A DNA stretch of 64,000 nucleotides from Sinohyriopsis cumingii (GCA_028554795.2 CM068825.1:90454951-90518950), one strand, 5' to 3'; counted from the stretch's first letter, positions 49,400 through 61,755 are shown. The notes: generated by a model from the sequence alone, not told the origin. A program made the numbers and translations.

Positions 49400-50119
49400 G
49401 TAAATTCCAAGAAAGTAGAATATTATCACAAAAGACCTTGACTGTTTAGCATAATCCAACAGAATTATTTAACGTTCATGTCCTTAAGTAATTTTGCAAA
49501 AACTGACTTTTAGAATAAATGTTTCCCACTCTGCTTGTCCAGCAAACAAATGATAAATAAATCACGATTTCATTTCTCCCTTACAAAACTGGCTATAAAC
49601 TGAAGAATCCTAATGTCATTCTTTAACTCTCTTGTATAGTCTCTTTGTGCACACTAAACCAACATGACTTGAATCATTGAAAAGATTCTCAAATATTTAA
49701 ATCATTATATTGTGAAATACTTAACAGTCATGTTCTGACCTTCTCTAATTATTGAGCCAGTCAACAGCTAGGACATGCATGATATCTCTACAGGACAAAT
49801 GTGCTAGTATCACGTGATGTTTTTGTGACCTTAGTTCAAACTAACGTATGCCATACTTGAACCAAAATAGTTGTTGATTCGACCTTGTAATACATGTACT
49901 TTTGCTATAACAGAAGACAGCCACTGAATTAAAACAATTTAAATATCAATGTCAAAAACCTAAATGACTAAATAAAATTATATCAAAAAACAATAATTTA
50001 TAATACACATATACAAAACACCTTCCTCCTTAAAGAGAAGAAAGGTTTGTGCAATTAAAGTTTCTCCTATCAAATGTCAAACATACATGAAATTAATATT
50101 GCAGAAGAATATGATAAAA

Positions 50120-50549
50120 TCATAAATACAAAACAATGCAGTACAATACTTCTGTGCACATAAAGTACATCACAATAAAATTTTCTTTTCCCTTGATGTG
50201 CCTGACATCAATGTTATATGATTGTAACATCAGACTCCATTGTAAAAAGCTTTGATTTTTCTTAATTTTATTAATGAAAGTTGTGATTGCTGAAATCAAC
50301 AATTGAAGAAGAGATTGCACTAACATGCACCTCAAAGTGTTGCAAGACCATCATCAAAGTCAAACACTCCTTCTCTATCATGGAATAATTTCTCTGGTGC
50401 TTATTTGATTTCCTTAAAAAGTAGCACACTGAATAATCCATTCCATCATTGTCTGCCTGTAACAGTCCTTCACCGACCCATACATCATTTGGCATCCACA
50501 AACATTTTGAATGATTTAGTGAAATCTGGAGCTGAAAGAATTGGTACAC
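50120..50549 (-). pseudogene. RNase H remnant of the Gmr1-like element
   Basis: One frame holds VGEGLLQADNDGMDYSVCYF then KSNKHQRNYSMIEKECLTLM and LQHFEVHV. A second, overlapping frame (50120-50335) gives QSFLQWSLMLQSYNIDVRHI followed by KGKENFI. This is the gypsy RNase H signature (GVGAVLLQ, NYSxxEKECLA, RHIKGKxN) split by one frameshift. Confidence 0.8.
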
Positions 50550-50599
50550 TTATGAGCATGGCCTTTAACATGTCAAAAGCCTCATGACATTTGTCTGAC

Positions 50600-51310
50600 C
50601 AGTGAAAATTGGTCTTTTTATTTTACAAATTGGTGAGGGGTTCGGCAGTCATGGAAAAATTTGAGCAAAATGTCGGTTGCTTTTTACTGTTAGGCACAGG
50701 GAATTCAGAAATAGCCTTAACCTTAACTTATATAGTTTTTTTTTTTACCATGTCCTAAAAATAACACAAGTTTGGCAAAAGTCACTTTTACTCAAGTTCA
50801 TTATCAGATTTGCTTTATGGAGCCCCTTGAAAAACTTTACGATGGTTTCTGTATGGTTCATCCAGGTGTCATTGTAGATGATGTCATTGATGTAAGCATC
50901 ACGATTTCCTATACCAGATTTATCATATTCATCAAACGTTGGAAGGAACTTTGGGAACCCTTCATCCCAGATAGCATGATGCTCTGTTGGTAAATTTGAT
51001 CTGGGTTTACAAATGCTGTAATTTCCTTTGCTCTCTCTGTAGTGGAATTTTCCAGAATCCCTTCAAAAGGTCAAACTTGGTGATTTATTTGGCATTTCCA
51101 ATCCTTTCAGTGCAGTCATCAGTTCTTTGAATTGGAAATGAATCTGTCTCCATGACACTGTTTATGTAAATCAGTACACAAAGAGAGAGCCCTATCTGGT
51201 TTCAGCACAAAGACACAAGGTGAACTCAAGTCACTTTTACTGGGTTCAATGAAGTCATTCTCCAGCAAATACTTCTTTCTTTAGAATGTCTTGTTTGAGA
51301 GGATTCATCC
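50600..51310 (-). pseudogene. Reverse transcriptase remnant of the Gmr1-like element
   Basis: Readable minus-strand fragments in changing frames include MNPLKQDILKKE near the start, SSPCVFVLKPD-like, FDLLKGFWKIPL (motif A of gypsy reverse transcriptases) near 51041-51085, and FQRLMNMINLV. Multiple stops lie between them. It is inactive. Confidence 0.65.
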
Positions 51311-51579
51311 TGTAAGGATGTTTCTTTACAGACATTGAATTTACTATTTCAAAGTCATGTTGGAATATCTGGAAATAAGTGTTCATATTCTTTTGGTAGT
51401 AGTTTCAACTTATTCATTTCTTGTGGTAGCAGATGTGAAAGTTTCTGGTCCAGTCACTTCATAGTATCCACTATCGGATTCGTTTTCATTCAAATGTTGT
51501 GTGTGGGCTACAGGTACTACTAAAGTAACTGAATAATTTACATAGCTGTCTCTGTCAGCATACTCCTAAGATATTACTA

Positions 51580-52250
51580 AGACAAAATTAATCTTATTTT
51601 GCCACCCAGGAATATGGATACTGTATTTTAAGTCCAGCACTTTCTTTCTGGCTTTATATGGACCAAAATATAAACTCTCTAATGTGAATCTCAAACAGAG
51701 TCCTTAACAAGAATAACAACTGAACACCTTTGTCTGTTCCTTCTACTCTGTCTCTCTGATGGCCAAAATGCGTAATAAAAAACTTTACTAAAGCTTCTAC
51801 TATGGTCCGTTTAAATATTCCTCAAAGAAATAGTGTCTTGAAAATTTGTGGATGCACACATAATCATCAGCTAGTATTGGTTGTCCAACTTGTTCTTGTG
51901 AAAAGGGCTAACACAATCTACCATTATGCTACTAAATGGTGCATCAGATGAAGTAACAGGAGACAGATGAGCTTTGGGTTTGTGTTTTCCGATCATTTTC
52001 ATTTGACAAGTATGACATTATTTAAGATCTACAAAATTTATAAACATAACTTTTAATTATCAGCCAATAAAAATGATTTAAGATCATGAGAGAATTCTTA
52101 TTGATGCCTGAATGACCAGACATTTCATGGGCTAGACTTAGAATTTCCTGTTGGTACATCTAGGAACAACAATTTGAAAGCTTACTGACTACTCATTACC
52201 AGCGTGTACCTTTGGTGGCCTCCATTTCCTCATAAGGACCTGACTCTTCC
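51580..52250 (-). pseudogene. Integrase remnant of the Gmr1-like element
   Basis: Minus-strand reading shows LMRKWRPPKVHAGNE, then SLAHEMSGHSGINKN and ILNHFYW, then FCRS and CHTCQMKMIGKHKPKAHL. This gives the HHCC zinc-binding set: His pair near 52111-52135 and Cys pair near 51999-52036. A short shift separates the His and Cys parts. VDCVSPF follows as the first catalytic Asp region. YKARKKVLDL near 51640 fits the C-terminal region. The later catalytic residues were not found intact. Confidence 0.7.
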
Positions 52251-52750
52251 ATAAGTAAAAAGTGCCTTCTTGTGTGGCATAAGTTTCTTCAAATAACCCT
52301 CAGAACAAAAAGATCGCTAGTGATTGTCATTTATCACCCTTATTAAAGAAACAGTGGAGACAAAATGATATTTTCTGATTGATCCAAACTTGGAACAAAA
52401 GTGACCTTGTTAAAAGCCTAACCCAAAATAATGTCAGCTAAAGGATTAACATCCTGATCAACAGCATCATTCTCAAGAGCATACTTTGCCATAGATATGG
52501 TAATTATGCAAGCTGGATATGAAACCAGGGATTTCTACTTTGATAGGATCAACTCTTCCATCCATACAAGGCTTGTTAGTTACAAGTGGATTAACCTCTA
52601 CCATATTTCTAATCCAAGTTTCCTCTGACCCAAGCCACCCCATTTTTGATATTTGGATGATGTGTGGGGTCAGGGTCCATTGCCTATTGAAAAGTTGGAA
52701 CACCATGCGGTGTCTGCTTAGAGTAGTTGTTTACTAGCCAACCTAGCAAA

Positions 52751-54481
52751 CTGGAAGACCTTTCATAGAGATATGAAATCAATAGGAATATCATTTGTTT
52801 CCTTAGAAATTGCAAGTATAGCATTTATTTCATCTTTAATGCTCCGACAGATGAGATGAAATTACAACATTGATGAAATTTTATCTGGAACTCACCATTT
52901 GCATTACTAGTCACATGACTACACAAATCTTGCAACCTACATGTCGGTGATATCAGAGGTCCACATGATATCAACAGAATAGCATTTTCCACTGTTGTTG
53001 TAGGAAAACAAATGGAAAATAAAAATGAAAGTCTTGTAGTCTTTTTGAAAAATGAAAGAGCATAAACTTTTCAAAATATTTGTTCTGAAAACAATGACCA
53101 GAATCTGTTGCAGTGGCAGCAACTTTGAGAAAACAAATTTACCAAGGAGAGCACATGTCAATATAGTAGTCACATGATGCTAACAAAAACACTGCTGAGG
53201 TGCAAAATACTTGATGAATCTGGTTTTGTCCACCTTGCTGCGATACAAACAGGTTTCTGGTTGCTGTCCTCAGAATATGTTGAGAATTATGTGTATGTTA
53301 TGTGTATCTACAAACATTATGTCAGTTATTTTTAATATTTTCTAATCAGATGTACATTGACTTTGGAAAATGGTGATGGGTTTGTTTTTTAAGATTTTCT
53401 TCATACTTACCTTTTGGTTCTATAACATACAGTCAGTTGACTTCCAGGAATGAAACTTGCTATATCCATCATGTACCACAATTGGCGATCCTGTCTTCAT
53501 AGCTGTGATTATATGTTAATATTTTAGGTTTTGGTTAAAAAACAAATTGCATTTGTTTCAGAACTTGTAACATGTTCAAACTATAGGAATAACATTTGGT
53601 ACACTTGTTATTGGCACTAGAAGATGTGTTGCATTCCATATTTGGGGTCCTATCTTTGAGCTCACATGTATATATTTTTAATAGTTGCATTTGTTTCTGT
53701 TTTACATTGTCAGAGCTGTCTGAGGTTCAGGGATAATGGTATCTCATGTAACAGTCGAGGTATCTTCTTGAAGGTCAAGAAGACTGAGGCAAAATAGGTG
53801 TTTTTCCTATTGCACTGGTCTTAAAATTGGGGTAGATGAACAAATCAATTTTGGGAATTTATTATTATTTATTTTTACCCTGGGGGAAAATGTGCTAGGG
53901 TTGGCAAGGAAAACGGGGACTGTTGGCAGACTGGAAACAACATTTGTTTTTGCCTAATCAGTTTATTCTCCTTTCTGCCCTTTTACTCAAATGCCCTTTG
54001 AGATAGAGATTTGAAACTAGGTTACTTTCCATGTCTGCCTTGTACAGACAGCTTTGTTGCAAAGCTCATAGTCGTATTTCAGTATTGTGTAAATTTGGTG
54101 GTCTGAGCACCACTGTAGGCAAGGGATACAAAGTTACTGAATTTGCTTGTTTGTCTGAAACTTGTGATTCCAAGATCCGTATATTTGTTTGATCTGTCAA
54201 ACCTAATTTTAACTTTCTCACATTAGTATGGAGGGAGAGTGAAGAAGATGGCAGCTAAAAGTATCAAACGAGAGGAATTAATGTTTAAAAAAAACCAAGA
54301 AAATGGTTTTTATCTATTTCTGTTAACATGACTTCATATACAGCTTTTACTTGTGAAATACATAAAAATTAGACAAAGTAGCATCTGCAACAATTGTTTC
54401 ATTTTGCTGAGACAATAGACATCTTACACTTGCTTGTGTTAATGAACAAACAGTTTCTCTGTTATTACCATTGTTCTACAG
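52751..54481. other. DNMT3 intron, no gene seen
   Basis: No 5' LTR matching the sequence below 50020 was recognised. The last about 150 bases lead into a pyrimidine tract and the acceptor of the terminal DNMT3 exon. Confidence 0.4.
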
Positions 54482-54626
54482 AGTATTTGGCTTTCCGGCT
54501 CACTACACTGATGTTGGAGACTTGAACATCACAAAACGGCGAAAGGTGTTGGGGAAGGCATGGAGTGTACCAGTCATCAAACATCTACTCTCACCACTGA
54601 GAAAGTACTTCCTGACAGCTGATTAG
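54482..54626 (+). CDS. DNMT3: DNMT3 last coding exon, motif X and stop
   Basis: The acceptor ttgttctacag is followed by one base completing an Arg codon, then VFGFPAHYTDVGDLN, a variable linker, GKAWSVPVIKHLLSPL, RKYFLTAD and a TAG stop. FGFPxHYTDV and SWSVPVIRHLFAPL are the C-terminal signatures of DNMT3; SVPVI belongs to motif X, which helps close the SAM pocket. The protein ends within a few residues of the vertebrate end point, so the C-terminus is complete. Together the six exons give 666 nt, 221 residues and a stop, with no frame break, so the gene looks functional. Confidence 0.95.
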
Positions 54627-57600
54627 TAACCTGCTTACAGATCTATGGTTCAGTTGTAACATCAAGTACTGGAGACACAAATATTCCTTGCCTGAAAATC
54701 TGTATTGATGTACATCATGATAGATTTAAAAATGCACAAACCTTATATGGAAAAAGTCTCATATGCTTACTTAATTTTAGTGTAGTTATTGTGAAATCTC
54801 TTTAGCTGAAAATAGATTTTGAATAGATTCAGAAACCATCATAATTACTTAGAATTTTCAGTTTGTTTTATAGTTTTATTTTTATTACACTTTTAATGGA
54901 TTTTGATATTTATTTTCCTTCTCTTATGAACTTAGACAAAATAATTTAAACTTTGATCTTTAATTGCGAAGAATATGGTAACACTTAACCAGATTTCAGA
55001 ATGGGTATGTCTATTATGCTTCTGTATTTAGACAGTTGTTATGACTGGTGCCAAAACATTCTAAGTATATGTTCAGAGTTTGGAGTTATAGGAGATAGTT
55101 TCATTACTCAAAAGCCTTTAGTCCAAGTTACCTTATGTGTCTTGGACATGTTCAGATATTATCCGATATCATTTTACACACTACATCTCTACAGATGAAA
55201 CCTTTATGTGTAATTGTTACTACAGAAGCATTACTTTTGTTTGTGGAGCCCATAGCAGTTTGTTGGACCTTTGCTTAGTTTTTCCTAAACCTCTCGATAT
55301 ATTCTCATCATTCTTGGCATGAATGAGAATCACTATGAAACTAGAACAATGCATTCTGTGACATTGCTTGCTTGCCCTATGATCTGAACACAACACATGC
55401 AGGCCCTGGCTTTCTCATTTAAGGAACTTGTTTGTTTAAAATGATGTAAATAAGAGTACAGAGTTCTGTTTCTTGTTTGAAGTTTTAATATAGCTTTGAA
55501 ATTATTCAGATTCTATGTCTTACAGTCATTGAATTTGGAGAATTAAATTAATAAAATTGACAAATTTTGCTTAAAATCCAACTTGGCATTCTTTTTGACA
55601 AAATAAATGTATCTGGACATTTAAATTAAGCATCAATTACCATTCTAAATTCATTAATTTCTCATGATTATTTTTTAATTCCCAAATATTTGCTTCATAA
55701 AATATCAGTTTGTTAAAAGCAAAATTTGTTTTTTGGAGGTGGGGATAATTCTGTTTCATGAATTAGTTTGTAAGCCTTATTTTGAAGTTGTTCATTTTCC
55801 TAATCTTACAAGTTTAATTGGAAACCAAAGTTTTTATTAATCTATGTACCAGTCTCAAATTTCACTGAGATTTTTATTGGGCGATTCTTGATCAGGTCAA
55901 AAAAACAAATTTTTGAAGAATTATCCTAGATATGATACGAGTTTTATTGAAATGTTCTAGTTGCAAATCTTACATTTGCAGCAAAAAATGCTTAATGTTG
56001 ATTTAAATGTCAAAAGTTGGAGGTTGTTTGGGTTTTTGTGCAGATTGACAGAAAGACAAACAGACATGCTAAGGTTCTATGCTGCATCATCTCCTACACT
56101 TGTATAGTATGAGCAGCATGAAAAAATGGTTAACAAATTGACCTAATTTATTACATTATTTATAAAACTGCAGAGTTTACAAAACTGGTAACCATGTAAA
56201 TGAACATGCATGTTGCTCTTAGTTATGCAGCATTAAAATTAAATATTTCCACATCTCTGCTTAAGAGTCTTTTTAGTAGGATTTTTCTGATAATTCTTTT
56301 TCTTTTTAAAGAATGTAAAATTTTCATACTGTATATGGCATTGTTAGGAAAAACTAACTTGACGAGAATTGGTGGTACTTTGCATTATGTATTAGCTTGG
56401 CTGATAATGCTGAACCAAAAATACCTGTAAGCTACATTATTTATATTTGGAAACATTTGTTAACAGAACCTTTGATGAGTAATATTTTATTTTGTAAACA
56501 AAACTGTTTCATGTTTGTAAGCCACTGCAGAATTTCTTAGTCATTGTATACCCAGGTAGTAGATTTGGTTGCGTTGTTGATTTTTTTACACGCATATATG
56601 TTGCTGTATGAAATATAATCACAATAATACTAAGAATGTATGACCTAAAAGGTGAGCTATATTCAACAAAATATTCTACATACTGAATCCTGTCATAATA
56701 AGAAGAAAAAGATGTAAGGCAAATGAAACGATTGTAAACTGAGCAAGATGTGGCAGCACACTGCCAATATCTTACATTTAAGTAACTGTCATTGTCTTGG
56801 ATTTAAAGAGCTGTTACTTCTAGGCCGTATGTGTGGGAAACTGGTTAAATAAAACGGCATCATTTCAGTTATTGTGTATCAAGTACACATTGAGAAATTT
56901 TGGTAAATATTGCAACCTTAATTGACTGTAATCTGTAGCTGAGCATGTATTTATCATCATGAATAAATATTATGCAAATATATATTTCATCTATTTGGTG
57001 ACAGAGAAATTTTCTCTTGTGTATAATATCCTTCCACCTGTATCATGTGGCTGTGATTGATACTGGATGTACCTTATTGTTGATTGGTTGCTCAACACTG
57101 TTCTAGTATTATGAGAAATATGCTGAAAAAACTGTGTTATCCAGCTATGTGAAAGTTGACAATAATGGAAAAGGTAACTGTTCTTGCATATATGCCAACT
57201 CGGAGTGAGGTATAACCATACATGCCAACTCGGATTGAAGTATAAGCATACATGCAACTCGGAGTGAAGTATAAGCATACATGCCAACTCGGAGTGAGGT
57301 ATAAGCATACATGCCAACCCAGAGTGAGACGTAAGCATAATGCCAACCCAAAGTGAGGGATAAGCATAATTACTAGTAATTGGTAAAAAAAAAGTGTCAT
57401 CTATATATCATGTACTATAATTATAGGAAACTATGAAATATGAACATTTAGTTTTGCTACAGACCTCAATCTATAGCTGATTAAAATTCTTGTCACAAAT
57501 GGGCAAAATCAGTGGGGATTAGTATCAAATACACAGACAAAATGTGTTCACAAATTGTTTATAAACAGCGCTTACTTTAACCAAATTACATGACTAATTT

Positions 57601-58580
57601 TTGCTGCAGTCAAGTCCAAAAAGAATTCTGCAATGAGCAGTATGATTTGCTCAGTCAGAGTGCTGTATTACATCACTTGATTCTTTTAAAGTCCTGTTGA
57701 GTTGTCCTTTATCTGATTCAACTTGTTTCGAAGTTTAAAAAAGTTCCCTTGCCTCTAAAAAAAATTTCAGTCATATAACATTGATGAGTTGCATTGATAA
57801 AGCCTGTTTGACATAACATCTTGTGCCGTTTTGTTTAAAGTATAGACTGGTCTGCTACCTAAATACATTTATCAAAATATAATGACTGTGAAATAAAGTT
57901 GAAGAAACCCATCTGTTTTCTTGGAAATGTGTCCTGTACAGTTGTTATAAGCAGAAAATGAGGAATTAAATGCAAGTATACAATGGACAAATGTACTCTT
58001 GCACTGTTCTTGTGCAGCAATCTTATTTTTTAAGAAAATATTCAAACTTACATGCGTGGAATTTTAGATAATAATACACATCACAAACACAACTTTTTAT
58101 TTGTTTCTTTGATATTTTTTATGTACTAAAAGATAATCCATATGCAGGTGAGTTTAAGTTTTAATCAAGTAAAAAAAAAAAGCATCATGAATTTGCTGAC
58201 ATGCCTAAAGTTTAATGGCTGGCATGTTTGTAATAGTAAACCTGTGGTAACATGCATATTTCAAGAATGTTAATTATGTAAACTGAAACTGTAGGAAATT
58301 ACAATACTGGAAGACTTGTAGGAGGGCTGGACCTAAAATCAGTATCATCAATTGGCAATGAAACCTATGGTAGATGTATTGTTAAAGATAATTTTTTAAA
58401 AATAATAATAATAATTGTATTTTACCCAGTATTATACAAGAATTGTCAAACACTGTTAAAGCTTGTTAATAATGAATGTTGCCAATTTAACAGTAGCACA
58501 TAAATTACCAGAATTAGTACAGTATCATTAACAATTGATACAGGAAAATCAGTATTTTTAACTGGCAATAATGGTTGTGT
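54627..58580 (+). other. Presumed DNMT3 3' UTR and downstream non-coding DNA
   Basis: No further coding exon on the + strand was recognised after the DNMT3 stop. AATAAA hexamers on this strand occur near 55550 and 55602 and could end the transcript, but nothing in the sequence singles one out. A minisatellite sits at 57185-57372. The rest is AT-rich unique-looking sequence. Confidence 0.4.
57185..57372. repeat. ~30-bp minisatellite, six units
   Basis: Units repeat catgccaactcggagtgagg and tataagcata. One unit has lost two bases and later units drift toward 'aacccagagtgaga'. Minus-strand open frames over it are repeat artefacts. Confidence 0.93.
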
Positions 58581-58587
58581 ATCTCCA

Positions 58588-58785
58588 CTATACATAGATA
58601 CTTAATTTATCCAAGTCTGCATATTTTATGGGATGTCTGAAGCTGCATTTTTTACTCAGCTCGTCATTGACCAGAAGAGCATATTTGATGGTCTCTTGTC
58701 TGGCATCCATCAGCACAATTTCTTTTATTGCTATTGCACAGGAACTACAGGTAGGATTGCCAAGATACTTGACAAACACCTCCAT
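58588..58785 (-). CDS. Possible minus-strand exon or small ORF, 65 aa, unrecognised
   Basis: A minus-strand ORF starts at ATG just after a possible acceptor (cttag) and ends in TAG. It includes MEVFVKYLGNPTCSSCAIAI with a CxxC pair, and later SKKCSFRHPIKYADLDKL. Composition looks more protein-like than the surrounding random ORFs, with charged and hydrophobic residues well mixed and no low-complexity run. Immediately upstream on the minus strand is degenerate tandem repeat DNA, so it may instead be a remnant of a mobile element. The function is unknown and coding status uncertain. Confidence 0.3.
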   Translation of the reverse strand: MEVFVKYLGNPTCSSCAIAIKEIVLMDARQETIKYALLVNDELSKKCSFRHPIKYADLDKLSIYV

Positions 58786-58796
58786 CCTAAGATGAG

Positions 58797-59730
58797 TTGG
58801 ACCTAAAACGAAAATGGAATCCCTTAGACATCCAATATGGTCTCAGTGGTAGTCATCTTGAAAATCTTGTAACTACTACTTTTGAACAGATGGTCATATT
58901 GACTTTGCTAAAATACTTGTACGATGTCAGTTTGGTTCCAAATGAAAATGGCACCCATTTGACATCTAGCATTGTCTGCCAAGGTGGCCATCTTTTAAAT
59001 CATGTTTCATCTTCTCCTGAACTCATTGTCATTCTCACACAGAATTAGACTAAAACACTTTCTGGAGATGTCTAATTAGTCGCAACTGAAAAGGTGTTGA
59101 TGATCCAGTAAGCCTGTCATGGCATCAATCTTGAAAATCTTTTTATCACTATTCTTCCATAACTGATGGTCTTTCAGTGTGTGGTTTTCACTAAAAGACT
59201 TGTGATCTCTAGCTGGTCTTCACTGAAATTGATAACCCTCATTCAATATATGGCCACCAAGATAGCCATTTTGAAAATCTTGTTATTGCTACTCCTATAT
59301 CAACAAGGGATTTCTCTCGTCATGTCTAGCAGGTTCTTTTTGAAAATGGTGCTGACCTAACATAAAGTATGGCTGCCATTGCATTCACTTAAAAACCTTA
59401 TCTCTACTCAAGCTGAATGGATGGTCATATTGACATAGGATTTTCATTGAAAGGTTTTTTTTTTATGATATCTAGTTGGTCCTAAACAAACATAGTGCCT
59501 TGGACATACAATACCATCATATCACTTCTCATTCAGAACATCCATATCTGCAGGGGATTTTCACCAAGATTTCAGATGATGTCTGATGTCAGTATTTCAG
59601 CCATCTTGAAAATCTTGTCTTCATGAGTGGATGATCAAGCTGATATGGGGATCTCACAAAAAGATTTCTTGTGATGTTTGGTTGTTCCTAAATTAAATAT
59701 TGCTCCACGTACACACAATACGAAAATCTT
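58797..59730. repeat. Degenerate ~135-bp repeat B, longest array
   Basis: Anchor phrases resembling aaaatcttgttattgctact occur near 58860, 58999, 59134, 59274, 59391 and 59610, spaced about 117-140 bp apart. Between them come tggtcatattgac, tctagttggtcctaaa, gaaaatgg and tggccaccaagatagccat segments. Units are highly diverged. Confidence 0.75.
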
Positions 59731-59924
59731 CGTATTCCCAACAGCCAAATCTTGTTTTTGCTGCTTTTTGGATTTATCATTAACCCAATTTTAAAATATA
59801 TCAGAAAATTACCTTGAATGACAACACTAGACTTTCCCCAGAAATAGTGCTATGTGTTTAACTAAACTTGGTTCAGTGATGATACAAGTTTCAAGGTGAA
59901 AGGCCATGATATTCTGTACTACAC

Positions 59925-60135
59925 TCTTAGGTATCTTCAAGGTCAAAGGCCATGATATTCTGTGCAGCACTTTCAGGTATCTTCAAGGTAAAAGGCCATG
60001 ATATTCTGTACTGCATTTTTAGGTACTTTCAAGGTCAAAGGCCGTGATATTCTGTACTGCATTTTTAGGTACTTTCAAGGTCAAAGGCCATGATATTCTA
60101 TACTGCACTTATAGGTATCTTCAAGGCATCTTGTG
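59925..60135. repeat. ~46-bp minisatellite, about five units
   Basis: Units repeat ttcaaggtcaaaggccatga, tattctgtactgca and tttttaggtac. The third and fourth are nearly identical. Confidence 0.92.
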
Positions 60136-60862
60136 ACTATGTCAGGTGAAACATGAAATAAGTTGTGTTAATAAATTTTGCATGTTGGAATTTCTAAAGA
60201 ATATTGGACGGCTGATGTACTCGGTAGCTGGTAGCTGAGAAAAAAAATAATGGACTTTCCTTGGATCCTTTCAGCCAGTAGAGCATCTGAGTGACTCGTG
60301 TTAAATTTTATATTTGTAATTTTCTGTTCAATATTTCTAATAATCAAAAAATATTACATGGAGATGGATGAATTGTAGAAAAGCATAAAGATTGTATCTT
60401 AATTTTATGTACTAGTTCTGTATCAGTTTTATAGAAATGCGGATTGCTTCTTTAAACGAAGACAAAAGTGGTTAAAGTTAAATATTGGTACTCCAGTATT
60501 GTCTGCATGGTAGTACTAGTATTCTGGTATTGTCTAGTCACAATAGTGACTACAGTATACTAACAGTTTCACAGTAAAATGTATTGTACTGGATTAAAAA
60601 AATGTCATATGTTGATAATATTTAAGCTGTTCCAAGATATAGGTTTTCAGGTACTGTTTGAGAACAAAAATGTTTTAAAAACAACTTCAAAAATGTCTAC
60701 TTTCTGTAATGGGAGATAATGCATTCTGTAATTGAGACACAACTGTCATAGAAATAAAGTATTGAAAATACCAGTGGCTTAGAAGGTTGTGATAATATGA
60801 TGCATAAACAGATCACTAGAATGAAAATCGAGATATTGATTAATTATGTTCCTTTTTCATGA
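60136..60862. other. Intergenic, no gene seen
   Basis: A stretch at 60480-60560 is rich in 'tactagtattctggtattgtc' phrases that resemble the array at 61620-61750. No gene. Confidence 0.4.
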
Positions 60863-61047
60863 AGGGGTCTCAAGTGGCAGAGTTGTCAAAGGTGAGTGCT
60901 GTCTGTATGAGTTCAGGTCTCGGCTCAACCAGCATGGGTATATGAGAAAGCTTGCCAGTAGCTCATGTGGGTCAGTGGATCATCCGTCACCAAATGAACT
61001 ATCATTTGCTGAAAAATGGTATTAAACCCCACTAAATAAAAGTTACA
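60863..61047 (+). mobile_element. tRNA-derived SINE, family S2
   Basis: Box A-like agtggcagagttgtcaaagg lies near 60873 and box B-like gagttcaggtctcg near 60909. The body has ccagtagctcatgtgggtca and the tail gctgaaaaatggtattaaac, ending in an A-rich ctaaataaa stretch. Confidence 0.78.
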
Positions 61048-61619
61048 AAAAAAAGATCATGAGCGAAAGTTAATCCCTTAATATACATTTAATCTGAAAT
61101 AAATATTTTCTTATCAACAGAGATTCGATTACATTCAGATATTTTGATTCAGGTGAAGCCCTGTTATAGTACTAGTCTTCCAGTATTATAATTTTTAGCA
61201 TTACTTTTATGATAATTTTAAAACAAAAGTGATGTTAGTATTTAAAGTACTGCATAAAAACTGTCTAAAGGGAGGTAACCCAGGTAATCTGAGTTTGATC
61301 ATGTGTTCCTTGGGTTAGAATTTATGTTATGTATTTACACAGCCTGATGTTTTAAAGAACAAAATATTGAAACATGTATGTCATTCGTAAACATGTCTGT
61401 TATTAGTAAGATGAAGGTATCCTTAGTACAGAGTAGACAGCCTGCCATTGCCCAGGAATGGACCCCTTGAAGCCAAAAATACTGGAAGCTAATATTTCAC
61501 AGGTATTGTTAAAATAAAAATTACAATACTATCTTACTGGTGTTGTTGTCAAACAATAATAGCAGACTAATCATGCTGGTATTTTCCAGTGTTTGCATAT
61601 TATACAAAGTACTAGAATA

Positions 61620-61755
61620 ATATCAGCAACAATACCGGAGTAGTCTTAATGAAACAGTATTATCAACAATACCAGAGTGGTCTTGAGGAAACAGTACTAT
61701 GAACAATACCAGAGTAGTCTTGAGGAAACAGTATTATCAACAATACTGGTACAGC
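61620..61755. repeat. ~37-bp minisatellite, about 3.5 units
   Basis: Units repeat agtcttgaggaaacagtatt and atcaacaataccagag. Confidence 0.9.

Larger units (their letters stand above)
50020..52750 (-). mobile_element. Ty3/gypsy LTR retrotransposon relic with integrase before RT (Gmr1-like)
   Basis: Read on the minus strand the domains run integrase (about 52250-51580), reverse transcriptase (about 51310-50600), RNase H (50549-50120). A purine tract (aaggaggaagg at 50021-50031) is then followed by TG, as at the start of a 3' LTR. Gypsy elements normally place integrase last; integrase upstream of RT is the Gmr1-type arrangement. A PLADIILG-like string near 52430 may be a protease remnant. Matching LTRs were not found. 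Many stops and shifts. Confidence 0.7.

Noticed and set aside
57137-57400. Three overlapping minus-strand frames with repeated HSELACM-like units
   Set aside because: They are translations of the 30-bp minisatellite in three frames.
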